Of a stretch of 64,000 nt of DNA, positions 46,885 to 58,650 are shown one piece after another. Source of the DNA: Epiperipatus broadwayi (taxonomy: Eukaryota; Onychophora; Udeonychophora; Euonychophora; Peripatidae); NCBI GenBank assembly GCA_028023455.1, contig JAQFVV010000031.1:2354001-2418000 (forward strand), in the 5' to 3' direction. Both the position numbers and the translations under genes were made by a program. Under the pieces are notes generated by a model. That model made no database searches. It saw nothing but the letters and a program-made list of their open reading frames with translations, and was not told where the DNA came from. Numbering within the stretch: position 1 is the first letter of the stretch; every line of letters starts with the position of its first letter.

Positions 46885-49800
46885 CTATTCTTTCCCTGGG
46901 TCGGGTGGTATATACAACTTTAATTGGCATGCAACATTATTATATTTAAGAACCTTAAGCCATACTTGATCTACACAAATTTTATGATGAGGAATACGTC
47001 TCTTTCTTACCCTAATTTCTGCTATGTGGGATAATTTTAATCTAGCATGTTGCTGGTTATATCTTTGATGGATACAAATACTCTTGTTCAGTAAGGATTT
47101 ACAAATCTCTATATCACTATAACTAATATTTCTAAAAAATTTAGGTTTATCTAATATTGGGTTTGTAATCATCTCCATCTCGAAAACATTATTACTACCA
47201 CTAAAGATGATATTCTGATTGGTTGCAGGATCAATATGTTCAGCAATAAATAAATTCATTTCATGAATCTTTACCTCTTCATACTTTTCAATAGCAGAAA
47301 TAAATGCATGAGCATTTTCTTTATCTATAGCAGTTTTGATAGATTTATTAATAGGAATCTGAGAGTTTTCTTTATCATGAACAATTTTTTGAAAACACTG
47401 TCCTATAGAAACTTCATCAATACATTCTGCTATTTTCACATCAATATCTTGGGCTTTGGAAAAACAATCTTTTTACTTAGAAAGTTTATCATTTTTAATC
47501 ACAAATGGAACTGCTTCTTTATTTATAAATTTATTTTCAAAATTATTAGTAACTATAATATCCATCTCTTTAGTGTTTAGTAATGTCAATTTTGAATCCA
47601 AAGAGAATGAATTATCATAATTTTCTGTTTTCATTGTAGATGCTACATCCCAATTAGAATTTATATTCTTAGAATGGAGTTCACTAATATTTGAAACTAG
47701 ATTTTTCTCAATCTTTCCAGAATGACAATTCACTTCAATTTGCTTTTTAATTGTATCACCCAAACCAAGAGAATGAGAATTTATCTCTATAAGACTTCTA
47801 TTTACTTCATTTGGAGAATCTAATTCAATGGTATTTCCACTATCATGCACTAAATAGTTCAAATCCATCTGCATTTCATTAGCATCAACTACAATAGGCA
47901 AACAAGTATTTATTTCGATATCACCTTTATTTAAAGAATCACTAAAATTCATCTTGTTCTGAGAGTCCACTTCAATAATATTTAAAACGAAATCCCTTTC
48001 TCGATTATGAGCAATACATTTCAATATTATTTGCCTTTCACCAGTAATTCTGTTAGACAAGCAAGAAGCAAATTCCATATCATTTCTAACTGAAAAATTA
48101 CCTAATTTATAAAAATTACTAGTTTTCTCAGATATCAATTGACAATGTTGAATGTTAACAGTGTTTGGAGGAACCTTGTCATTTTCTTTATCAGAGATGA
48201 TAGTTTTCTGCAGACATTTCTTGCCAGTTTTAATATTATTTACACCAGTTGTCATTTCCATATCATTAGTTATTGAAATATTTATGTTCTTATCAACTTT
48301 GATAAAACCATTTAAATAAGTTGCCATTTTTATATCATCTGTTATGGTATTTAACTTATTACACCTTCTTTTCTTAAAATTCTGAGCAGTAAAAGTAAAA
48401 TAATCATTTGGCATGAGTTTTCTTTTTCTACAACCTAAACATTGCTTTTCAGAAAATGTTTGTTTTGATAAACAGTCATGTGTTTCTTCAAACATTATAT
48501 TTTTATTTGAAAACTCTTTATTAAGACTTTCAAAAGATTTTGAAGCACATTCAGATAAAAAGATACCCGGTTCAATTTTATCTGTTAAAAGAGAATCACT
48601 TTTGTGAAAAGGTAGCTCTTCATTTCTGTTATCTAATGCTTGAACTTTACAATTACTTTTATCAAACTGCTTATCAGTCAATACATTTTTACAACATTTA
48701 TTTAACAAAGCATTATTAAAATATGGAATATCATTAAAACTATCTTCAAACTTGTTTTCAACATGAAAAATAATTCTATCACTATCCATTATTCCAGCAA
48801 TTCTACTTTTAACACAAGATTCAGGCTCAGTCTCTTCATTAATTGACAAATCTTCATGCAAATCCATTGCAGAATCTAAACATCTTGTTGACTTATCATT
48901 GCTGAAAGAATTCAAAATAAATGGCTGAATTTGGTTTTCATCAGGTACTGTGTTAGAATCAAATGAAATTTCTTCTTTTTGATAAATCTGACTAACTGTA
49001 ACAGATTTATTGATGGAGGTATCAATCAAAGTTTCACAATTTGATTGATTATCTGGATTATAGAGTGGATCTATAAACTTTTCAACATTTTTAGACTGAT
49101 ATTCCAATAAAGAATCTCTTTGGACTTCTGTTGGAACATACAATTTAGATGATTCCATCCTGTTTGTTTCTTCTGCCTTCAAAAGATAACTAGAATCAAG
49201 CTTTTCATCAGACAAAAAGGAATCCTGAGTAGAAATATTTTCATCACATAAAGTTATATCTTTGGGTAATGTTTCAACATTAGTAGCATTTCTATCAGTT
49301 TCTTTAATCACATTTTCCTGATAGTTCAAATCAGTTTCACATTTTTGTGTCATAAGAGAATCCAGACCTTTCATATTTAAATCATTCTTTTCAGATTCTT
49401 TAAAATCCAGTTGTATTTTTGTCTGAGTTTCTTGAAACATGTCCTTAATCTCATTTTTAGACATTTCATACTCATATTTAGCCTTATTATCTGGCTCATA
49501 AAGATGATCACTAATTTCTCCTTGGACTACTTGGAAATCTCCTAATTGTTCCTTATGCTTTATCACATTCTGTTGTGGATATTCTACTTTCATCTCTTTG
49601 ACAGCAAGTGATCCTTTTACATGAGTTTGCTCCATCCATTCTTCCATCTTCTGACATCTTTCATCTTGTTTTTCTAATAGACCCTGCATCATCTTCCGGA
49701 ATTCTTCAGCTTCCTCCTTCTGTTCTTCAGCTTCTTTCTTCTGTTCTTCAGCTTCTTTCTTCTGTTCTTCAGCTTCTTTCTTCCATTCTTCAGCTTCTTT

Positions 49801-49956
49801 CTTCCGTTCTTCAGCTTCTAACTTCCAGAATTCTTCATCTTCTTTCTTCTGTTCTTCAGCTTCTTTCTTCCATTCCTTTAATAAGCTCTGCATCATCATA
49901 AATAACTGGTGATTATTTTTGTTCATTTTGTTGATATCGCTAACTCTATAACTCAT
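46885..49956 (-). CDS. Large unidentified ORF of the LTR element, one in-frame stop
   Basis: The ATG at 49,956 opens 827 codons to a TAA at 47,473-47,475. The same frame then continues for 195 more codons to 46,885. The whole is about 1,022 residues broken by a single stop in the context AAG TAA AAA. Residues about 30-88 are a charged coiled coil of KKEAEEQ/W heptads. The rest is rich in Asn, Asp, Ser and Glu. The second half has degenerate 60-70-residue repeats around NDMEMTTG / NDMEFASC / GDIEINTC and DKENDK / RERDF / DKENSQ. I see no signal peptide, membrane segment, zinc knuckle, protease DSG or reverse transcriptase motif. The C-terminal part contains ARLKLSHIAEIRVRKRRIP and ends KLYIPPDPGKE. 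It is either a Gag-like protein or a captured gene, and I cannot assign it. The TAA may be a recent mutation or a readthrough stop. Confidence 0.6.
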
Positions 49957-50955
49957 TATTATTTGCTATGGGTTATTCGCCTATCCCTTTTCCTCAATCG
50001 CCTCTATACTACCATTTTCCCACCATACCTACTACTTTCTTCCTGCCCTGCCTAACTTATATGATGCCTAACCACTTTATTATTTATGCCTACTCTTCTC
50101 CACTACTTGAATCTGCCTATATCATTTAAGCTATATATTATAAAATTATTAACTATTAATTCTATAACACAAAATATATTTAAAAATTACCATGCCTTCA
50201 CTTCTTTTGCCACTTTCCATCTGTTCTCTTTGCACCTGGAATTGACTAAAAATCTTTATTAGTAAATTGATAATACAAAGTATAACAGAAAGCCAAAGCA
50301 AAGTATGATTTTCTCTCTTTTAAATATTTGCTTGCGTTTGAATCTCACTCAATGTAAGTTATGTTAACACATGAAATCACCGGTTGGCAAAATTTATAAT
50401 TGTATAAATACAAGGCGCCATGCCAACATGGCAAGATTAATAACTTATTACATAATATTTAGGTTATTCATGCTCACAGAGATGGATACCAAAATTTCCT
50501 TTTGCATTGATCAAATAATTCACAATTATTATACTAAATACGTATATATTTTATTTTCAAAGCTATTTTGAAATCAGCAAGATATATCCTTATATTTATC
50601 TCTTTGCAATAATCTGCAACAGCTATAAAATTTATTTCACATAAATAAATTTTATGTATACATAAAATAGTGTTTAAGTTGACTTATGTTACAATCCAGC
50701 AAAATAAAGCTAAGAAAATATTATGACAATATGCAAGTTATACAACATGGATTGACATAATTTAGAATAAAACAATTTATTTCATGAATAGTTATTATTT
50801 ACTACAAACTAACAATGCGTGACTAACCTAAGTTTGAATATAGGAATTTAACTCAATTATCTATCATTTCCAAGGAGCATGAGGCTATCATAAAAATGTC
50901 AAAATTAATATTCTTCCCAGTAATTTGTATTTATCGATATCAATTTTCACTTTCA

Positions 50956-51340
50956 CTAGCATAAGAATATGTAAACCATTAAAGCATTTTGCCAACTACA
51001 TCTGGCTGCTTGGTGTTACATAAAAGGTCTTCACCTGCTTTGAGGTTACTAATAATAAGAAACGAACATTTAAAATATCAACTAGCAAGCAACTTTTCTT
51101 TTGCTAGCATGAGAACATGTAAACCATTTAAGCATTTTGCCAACTGCATCTGGCTGCTTGGTATTACATAAAAGGTCTTCACCTGCTTTGAGGTTACTCT
51201 AAGAATCAATGTCATTGAAGCGTAATGTCCACTACATCGGACCGCTTGACATACAATTCTCAATTTGAAGGTCTTCACCTGCTTTGAGGCTACTAATAAT
51301 AGGAAACGAACATTTAAAATATTTGCTAGCAAGCAATACT
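50956..51340. repeat. 148-bp tandem repeat, about 2.6 units
   Basis: Unit starts are at CTAGCATAAGAATATGT (50,956) and CTAGCATGAGAACATGT (51,104), with a diverged third unit from about 51,215. The segment GGTCTTCACCTGCTTTGAGG occurs in all three. Open frames across the block merely follow the repeat. Confidence 0.9.
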
Positions 51341-51724
51341 TTTAAATCAAAAGTTTTTAACATAATATCGATATTGGATACTTCTAAATATCAAAACTGA
51401 GATATACACTACTTAATGTTGACAAAGAAAAAATTATTTCTTTCATCTATTCTACCCCTTGCTCCAATCTACTCTTACTACCTTTCTAACACTTTAATTT
51501 TCTTTCTCCTTATTGTCACGAATGCATATTAACAAATGTATAATATATATACACTGAGATAGTATAAGATACACATATAATTAATTTATATATATATATT
51601 AACTGTCTTATTACTTTTTAAATAATTATTTTGACTAACAATACTGTTTTACTCATATAGCTTATGGTATTTAACCAACAAAATTAATTAATGAACCTAC
51701 ATTTAGATAATCTTGGAGACATTA

Positions 51725-51872
51725 AAATATAAGCCACCAAAAACATAAGCACTTTACAAGGTATGGTATTTAATTAATATAGACCCCAATGATTGAGCCA
51801 ACAACAAGATAAGCAGTCTACAGGGTGTGAGATTTAATTAATCGAAGCCCCAAACGTTTGGGTCACCAAGCC
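51725..51872. repeat. About 65-bp degenerate tandem repeat next to the 5' LTR
   Basis: Two units and part of a third share AAGC(A)..TTTAATTAAT and (A)CCCCAA..GTC/GCC. The pattern is CCACCA / CCAACAA / CACCAAG followed by AAGATAAGCA-like sequence. They abut the inner LTR edge and could serve as packaging or dimerisation sequence. That role is inference. Confidence 0.55.
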
Positions 51873-51891
51873 CAAGAAAGAAAAAAAATCC

Positions 51892-54688
51892 TGTACCGGT
51901 CAGAATTGTATGTTCATTTAACAAGGTTTAGAATCTAAGCAAAAGTACCCTAAATCCACTCATGCCCGAGATACACAGGTCAGGAGCAATCATGAATTCT
52001 GCCCTATTTGCTCTTCTCTAAAACTATAACATTATAAACAACACTTCTGATGATAACAGATGAAATTTTATTCATTCTGGTCCCAGAGACACAGCAGAGA
52101 AACATGAGATCTATAGGGTAATTAATGTAAATAAATAATATCAAATCTTGGCTCAATCAAATATCTTATGTGAAGGGACAATTTATAAATTTTAAATGAA
52201 TTGCACACAGCTAGCATTGCAAAAGAAACATGAATTATAAAATAGTATCCATCCAGAATGAGCAAAGACAGAACAACCCAGAGATAAATGTCCATTTAAA
52301 ATAATCAGTTATAACTTCTAAATATTACTAACACTATTATAAAGATTAAATGGAATTCAATGAGTGAGATTCAGTAAGACACAAAAGCATGTGTAATTCA
52401 ACATAGTTTAATGAACATAAATAATTTAATAAATATAAGCAATTTAATTTACTTTAGAAAACATAGCACAGATTTAATGTGGTTATTACTTTGCATATAG
52501 GCAACTGATTTAGTATGCTAATGAACTATAAATAATAATAAATTAATGTTATCAATGCTGTGATCATTACTTTAAGTAATGATAAGGACGTTTATAAATT
52601 CATCTCCAAAGAGAGGTTTACTCTTGATATGACAGTTAAGTAATTTATCGTTCATGAGCATATCTGGGCCTGTACAAATGAGGAATGGGTTAGCCTAAAT
52701 AAGCTTTACTGTGACAATCCTAAAATATTCGACTAATTATTAAATGAGTGGTTTACAAACATCACTGCACCACGTCTTATAGATAATATGAGAACTACAC
52801 ATAAAAGAACTCGCAGTGCTAACTATAATGATAGCGTTTAAAATGGAGAAGATGTCCATCTTTGGACTGAAAGGCTTTATCACATATATGATTCCGCTTG
52901 TATTTATCACAAGGCGATATTCGAAAATATGAGTGGTAAGGATTCCATGGTACGCCCTCCGACGTTTCACATGCAGAGCCTTAATACTCTAATGTTTATC
53001 CTGAGATCGGTTCTACCAAACCTCATTCTTAGACGAGTTACGTGAAGAAAATCCGGAGTTCGTATGAGTAAATATGATAAAGCAAAATATAAATTCTTTA
53101 AAATGCTATCATAAGTAAGCAACGCGAATATGGCTTAAGTCTTAAATGACTAATGAAATAATTTAAGCTTAAATAAAGCAATAATATCATGCGTAATGCC
53201 ATGATAAAATAATAACCCACTCAGCATCGTACGTATAACTTTAATAAATTTAGGATGTCGAATATAGAAGAGGGAAAAATATTATTTTCCCCTATTTAAC
53301 AAGCCCAAGTATTTTTAAACGACAATAGATTATAAGCAATTTAACTCTTAATGGCGTATAAGTAATAAATAGTTATTAAAATATATTAATAATCAAATTT
53401 ATTTTAAGAACATAAAATGCATTTAAATATCGATAGTGACAACAACAAAAGGTTTATCTTATCCCATAATATGATTTTTAAACAATCTGCCATTAAGCAT
53501 ATATTTCAAAATATTTAACCGAGCGAACAGCGTTCAATAAGAAATTTTACGTTTAACTATTTAAATATTCCAAAAATATCGGAATGATGATTGAAATAAT
53601 ATAAGTTCGCTAGATTGAAACATTAGCATACTAAAACTAATTTAATAAGATATATATTTAAAATAAGTTTTGCCGCATGAAATAAAATAATTAGAGTGTG
53701 AAACTTAAAAAGCTAATGATAGATTTAAAGTACATAATTCCGTGCTTAGCGTTTCAAAGAACAAGTTTAAAACTTAAGAGAGAAAATCACAAATTTAATG
53801 ATAATTAAGTTTATAGTCAGTTACCAAATAAATAAAGATTACATTATGATTACAATTAAGATTTAGGAAAGAAGTGAAGTGAGGAGAATTAAGAGTTCAT
53901 TCTTCGGCAAAACGGATTACCTTTAGTTGTTATGGCGGCCATTTACCATAAAAAGAAGTTATATGAAGTTTAGCAAAGGCACAATATTAACAAAATAATG
54001 GTAAACATCTTCCAATAGTTCTTTCACAGTTAAACATAACAGTTCTCAAGTAGCGATGGCATGGCAGGAAGGCAGGACAAAGGCGATTTAAGATCAGGGA
54101 GGCAAATTCCTTTTACTCACAGTTCATTTTGTTTCCACTCTCTAAACGAATACGAGAGAAGAGTGATTTGAACTCCTTTTGTGCATTCCTAGAACTTCTG
54201 CTCCTCCTATACTTGAAATTTGGCAATATTGGAAGATGTAAACAATACGTTCCAGAAAGCATTATTTAAACGTATTTTTAAAATTGCAAATAACTTTAAA
54301 ATATGATTTTTGGTTTGACTTGAAATAGTTAAATGAGAATGACATTTTTAAATTGTAATAATACTTTTTAGAATTTTCTGGCATTGCTTTAGCTTTACAT
54401 TAATTGTATTTATTTTTATATCTGTAATACATATACGCACATACACAATTATCTAAGTGAAGGGAATTTACAAGCTTGGAAATAAAATATACTTAAGCTA
54501 AAATAATAATTCAACTGGTTACACATAACCATTTTGAATAAACAGGGTGGAAGTGATATGTGTATATGTGTGTGCTTAACATTCCTAGATGACCAAATAA
54601 ACATATAAAATGGTTCAAACCCTACTTTAAAGGTATGTAATGTCATCAGGCAGTGAAGTTAAATATGTACTACAGACTTACCACTTTG
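51892..54688 (-). repeat. LTR (5' copy) of the nested element
   Basis: 2,797 bp. It is collinear with 43,822-46,610 with sparse substitutions and a few small indels. The outer end reads CAAAGTGG on the minus strand instead of TGAAGTGG, so two terminal bases have mutated. Confidence 0.9.
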
Positions 54689-54692
54689 CTAC

Positions 54693-54960
54693 CAATAGGT
54701 GTTTTTTTCTGACAAACATGGGCTTTGACTCAGGACATCAGCAATGACATTTTCATATTCTTTACAGTATTGCACCATGTAATTGCATTCCTGCAGCAAT
54801 AAAGTCCATATGACTAAGTGGCTGTTGGTTAAATAGCTGTGATTCAGGGATTCAAAGCTTTTATGATCAGTGATCACTATTAACTCTGATCCAAGAAGCA
54901 TTTGTCAAAACTTTTGGAAGACCCACACAGTGGCTAGTGCTTCATTCTCCATGACCATGT
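54693..54960 (-). pseudogene. Gypsy-type RNase H fragment
   Basis: The frame includes LIVITDHKSFESL and ends with ENVIADVLSQSPCL. These are the TDH and ADALSR-type motifs of Ty3/gypsy RNase H. It is cut at its 3' side by the nested LTR element. Confidence 0.75.
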
Positions 54961-55232
54961 AATTCAATTTGGGACCTTTCAGGTGCTGGCTGATTAAATA
55001 GAGGATTCCCAGTTGACCATCCTCTTGGATTTGGGATAATTTAACACTAATCCATATCCCTGCTGTCTGATTAAATCAAGGAAAGCTAACAGTTTGCTTT
55101 AAGAACTCTGCTTTGATAATTTCAAATGCCTTGTCTTTTTCCTTTATCCAGTTCCAATGCTTGTCTTTTCAAATGAGCCTCAATAACAGCTCCATGTTGT
55201 CAGAGAACTTTTGGTAAAAATAATTGTAGAAG

Positions 55233-55800
55233 TTACGCAGACCTAAAAATGATCAGATTTGTTGGCTTGGGGAAATTTTGAATGGCGCTAATCTTGTCTG
55301 GATGAGGCCTTATTCTATTGCAACCAATGATATGTTCTAAGAAGAAAATCTGTCTACAAACTAAGCTGCTCTTCTTATAGTTGATTTTGATACCCTTTTC
55401 ATAGCAAACCTCTAAAAAATAGGATAGGTGTTGGTGTTCTTCAACTATGGTGGACACAATGATCACATCATCTACACAAATAATCATGATCTGCTTAAGC
55501 TCAGGAGATAGGGTTCTGTCCAGGCATCTTATCAGACCAGCACCACTATTTATCAATATTAAGGGCATCCTATTAAACTGATAGGTAAAAACCTCATATT
55601 GGAAGTATATTGGCAATCTTCAGGGTATAGCTCAGATGGTGGGTTGTTCCTGTCAGGAATGGTAATTCTGTTCAGTTGCTGGGCATCTAAACAGAATCTC
55701 ATCAACACATCTTTTTTCTTTATCATTACAACTGGGTTGCAATAGGGTGAAGAGCATTTGGAAATAATTCCCCAATCTAGCATTTTTTTCATTTGCTTAG
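55233..55800 (-). pseudogene. Gypsy-type reverse transcriptase, broken
   Basis: The first part has MLDWGIISKCSSPYCNPVVM and FCLDAQQLN (55,792-55,600). After a frameshift, FTYQFNRMP and IICVDDVIIVST (the F/YVDD catalytic motif, here CVDD) follow, then KINYKKSSLVCRQIFFL (55,616-55,233). The order and motifs are those of Ty3/gypsy pol. The first-domain motif region between the frames is damaged. Confidence 0.8.
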
Positions 55801-56288
55801 ATATCTCTTCTCAATACTGACATAGAATGGAATATGATTTGGATTGAAATGGCTGGTTATATATCAATTTGATCCTTTGATGGAAACCTTCAATTACTCC
55901 TGGTATGTCTGAGAATACAGGGTTACATTCCTTAATAGCAGATTGAAATTTCATGGCCTCACTACCAAATAAATTGGACTCTGCTATCTTATCATCTATG
56001 AGGGCCACCAGGATTGTTGGTACTATACAATTAACTTCAGGTAGGTCATATCTTGGAAGCAATGTCATCTCTAAGACCTCATCACTTACTCTAACTAACT
56101 AGTCTGAGAAATCATTTGAATGCATATGTTCATATGCAGAAAGTCTTCCCCCAGAATGATGTCATGTATCAGACCATTCAGAATTAAGAAATACACGATA
56201 GAGCATTGTTTGGCTTATTTTGAGCTGAGCCCAAATTGGTTTAAGTGCTAGCTTAGCCATCCTACTGTTAGCCATAGTAAACTTCAAC

Positions 56289-56477
56289 TCACCTGAGTAG
56301 TAGTGCCTTAACATTCAGATTTTTTAAAAGAATTTTCCCATAATACTTATCTGATACTACTGATATCTGGCTACCAGAATCTAACATGGCTTTGACCAGT
56401 ACACCCTCAAATTCTATCTCTATCATGGGGCAGCTTTGTAAGGCAAAATTAAGGGGCATATCTTCCCAAAAGCACAT
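56289..56477 (-). pseudogene. Gypsy-type aspartic protease fragment
   Basis: A frame of 62 residues with VKAMLDSGSQISVVSD, the D-S/T-G catalytic loop of retroelement proteases, following a PMIEIEFEG beta-strand. Confidence 0.75.
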
Positions 56478-56508
56478 TAGGTTAGTGATTTTTCTGTATG
56501 GAGTTATT

Positions 56509-57296
56509 TTATACTAGTGTGATGGTGTTTCTTTGGTCTCTTGAGGTGAGAAACATACCCTCAAGTACCTTTTTAGTTGATTTGAGTGGGGTTTTGGATA
56601 CATAATTACTGCACTGTGTCTTTGGGGTTTTTCCTTGACTCTTAGTAGGGCTGGTTGAAGTTAAATTATTCTGGTCTTGATATTTCTTTAGGGAGTGGCA
56701 GTCTGTAGAGTTAGGTTTCACTGCTTTACCTTTTCAGTGATTTGGGCTGGTATTGTTTTTCTTCCTCCCATTAAACATGGCATTTACAGTTATTTCTTTT
56801 CCCCCAGGGTTTTGGTGGATAAATTTGAGTTGTTAATATTTATAGTAGCAAGCAACTCTGCCACTTTCTCAATATTTCTTGCATTAGTATATAGGAGAAA
56901 CTGTTCTACTTTCAGAGGTAAGTTCCTCTTCACAATTCTGATCATTTTGCTCTTGCTCAGGTGGTACATGTTCAAGGTTCTTAGCCTGGTTACCTTGTGA
57001 TAAAAGAACTTTGTGAGAGTTTTCCCTGGCATGGCTCTGTATTTCTCTTGGAACAGTTGGTATAACAATGATTCCTGTCTGTCTCTGTTCTGAAAATTTT
57101 TGTGTAGGAAGGTCTTGTAATCTTCAAATGTGGCTGGGGTCTGAAATGACTCCCACCATGTCAGCACATATCCTTGTAGGTGAGTATATATGATGATGAT
57201 TTTTTCTCCTTCAGATAAATTGTGGTTCACCACAAAGTGTAGGTGAAGGCTCTTCAAATGTTCAATGGGGGTATTGTTCTTAGCACCTTTGAACAC
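56509..57296 (-). pseudogene. Gypsy-type Gag capsid region
   Basis: The frame 57,296-56,790 contains LQGYVLTWWESF, FEDYKTFLHKNFQNRDRQES and YRAMPGKTLTKFFYHKV. This is the retrotransposon Gag pattern (WW pair, F-x-NR, PG). A nucleocapsid-like basic tail may follow (56,721-56,509), but I see no zinc knuckle. Confidence 0.75.
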
Positions 57297-57859
57297 CTTC
57301 AGTCACACAAACTGATTAATGGCACTGGGCAGTGTGGTGTGGGTTTGTCTAATATCTATTTCTTGCTGGTTCATTCAGACTGATTGACTTGGTTTGTGCC
57401 TGGAATTATTCCTTCAAGGCTAAAATCAAAAGGGTAATTTTCTGTATTGGATCCAGTTCAACTTATAGATACATCCATGCTCAGGTCTGTTCATCTCTGT
57501 GGATCCTTTATAGTAAGTTTGAGGTGTCCTTCCCTATTGTTCTTTTTCATATTAGATTGGGTTTTAGGTTGAGGATCAATCCATTGATTTGCAAGGGTTA
57601 GGGTCCAATGAGATAACTGGGCTTTCATAGCCTTAAGTTCCTGGTCAAGGGTCTCATCCAAGCAGTCTACTCAATTACATGTCTCAGCTGAGCTTTCTAC
57701 CAGTTTCTCAAGTGTGGCCTTTTCAGTAGCTCTAGTGTTCTCTGTGTAAGTCACTCTGATTTCAAGATTCTTCAGCTTGGTATCAATATTTTCTAATGAT
57801 CTATCCTGTATCTCTATGTTGGTAGTTTTGTTTTGCATACAATTGATCCATTTTATTGT

Positions 57860-58650
57860 TCACCTCTTGTATTTCCTTCCGTAACTTTGTCTGTAACTGG
57901 TCCTGTTCTGCATATATTTCATCCCTAACTGTTTCTCTGGTTTTATATATTTAATCATTTTTAGCACTGAATTGATCAGTGATGCTAACCTGAAATTCTT
58001 TAAATCTCTGCTAGAATCTTTCTCCTCAACATCCTTTCTAATTTTCTCAATTGTTTTCCTCATGTCTTGATTGTCTTGTTGTATGGTATTCAATCCTATG
58101 GATAGCTGTTCCATATCATGTGACAATCTATTTTTGAGGTCTTTAACTTTTGTATTCAGTTCTGATTTTATGCTTTCTAAATTTGACTTTAGTGTCTCCT
58201 TCAAAGTGTTCATCCTATGGACTATCTTACATCTCTTCTTTCATTTGTTTCATCTTGTGGTCCATCTTATTTGCCATCTTCATTGGAGCTCCCATGTTTT
58301 TTTTCATTTGATCCATCTGAGCTTCCATGTTTTCTTTGATTTGATCCGAGCTCCCATGTTGCTTAGCTGGGTTATCAGGGTTTGGAGTATTTGTCCCATG
58401 GCTCTCATATCCATTGGGTTTTTGATATTCTGGGGTATTTCAATTCTGGGAGTAGAGCAATCTCCTCTTTGATTCCTCCTCGAGTTTGGGGTATCACTGT
58501 GTCTATGACATGAACTTGTGTAGAGTCATTGATTTCAGCTAGTGATCCCTCCAGTATCTCAGTCGGTATTGATCCTTCGCAATATCTCTATTCTGACCCT
58601 CTTCATCATAGTTACTAGTGCTTAATATTATTTTTTTGGAATGCTCCATT
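57860..58650 (-). pseudogene. Gag N-terminal coiled-coil region, broken
   Basis: An ATG at about 58,650 starts MEHSKKIILSTSNYDEEGQ. Several stops follow. Other pieces include a Met/Lys-rich repeat (KMDHKMKQMKEEM) near 58,240 and a 117-residue coiled-coil frame (58,213-57,860) with LKNRLSHDMEQLSIGLNT. No other family fits, and position and order support Gag. Confidence 0.5.

Larger units (their letters stand above)
49957..51891 (-). other. Leader region of the LTR element
   Basis: This non-coding 1.9 kb between the 5' LTR and the ORF contains two repeat blocks, listed separately. A candidate primer binding site TGGTGACCC (minus strand, 51,868-51,860) is 23 nt inside the LTR edge, further than usual. 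Part of a perfect palindrome CCCAAACGTTTGGG (51,849-51,862) adjoins it. Confidence 0.5.
43822..54688 (-). mobile_element. Young non-autonomous LTR element, 10.9 kb, with 2.8 kb LTRs
   Basis: Direct repeats 43,822-46,610 and 51,892-54,688 enclose a 5.3 kb interior. The outer ends are flanked by CTAC at 43,818-43,821 and 54,689-54,692, a 4-bp target duplication. On the minus strand the LTR begins TGAAGTGG (CAAAGTGG in the other copy) and ends GGTACA. A polypurine tract adjoins the low-coordinate LTR, so the element reads right to left, in line with its ORF. No reverse transcriptase, integrase or protease motif is present, so it needs enzymes in trans. The LTRs differ by roughly 2-3 percent by eye, indicating a recent insertion. 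It landed inside an older gypsy-type pol gene. Confidence 0.9.
42640..58650 (-). mobile_element. Decayed Ty3/gypsy-type element, split by a nested LTR element
   Basis: Gag, protease, reverse transcriptase and RNase H pieces occur in that order on the minus strand from 58,650 down to 54,693. The integrase continues at 43,821 and runs to about 42,640. The 10.9 kb between (43,822-54,692) is a separate, younger LTR element plus one copy of its CTAC target duplication. All coding parts carry frameshifts or stops. No LTRs of this element could be identified at either end. Confidence 0.8.

Noticed and set aside
49608-49901. Plus-strand 97-codon Leu/Ser-rich frame
   Set aside because: It is the antisense shadow of the KKEAEE coiled-coil repeat of the large minus-strand ORF.
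51078-51332. 84-codon minus-strand frame
   Set aside because: It simply follows the 148-bp tandem repeat and has no independent support.
46371-54646. 65-codon frame present in both LTRs (46,371-46,568 and 54,449-54,646, minus)
   Set aside because: It is conserved only because the LTRs are young duplicates. No start context, domain or independent evidence of coding.
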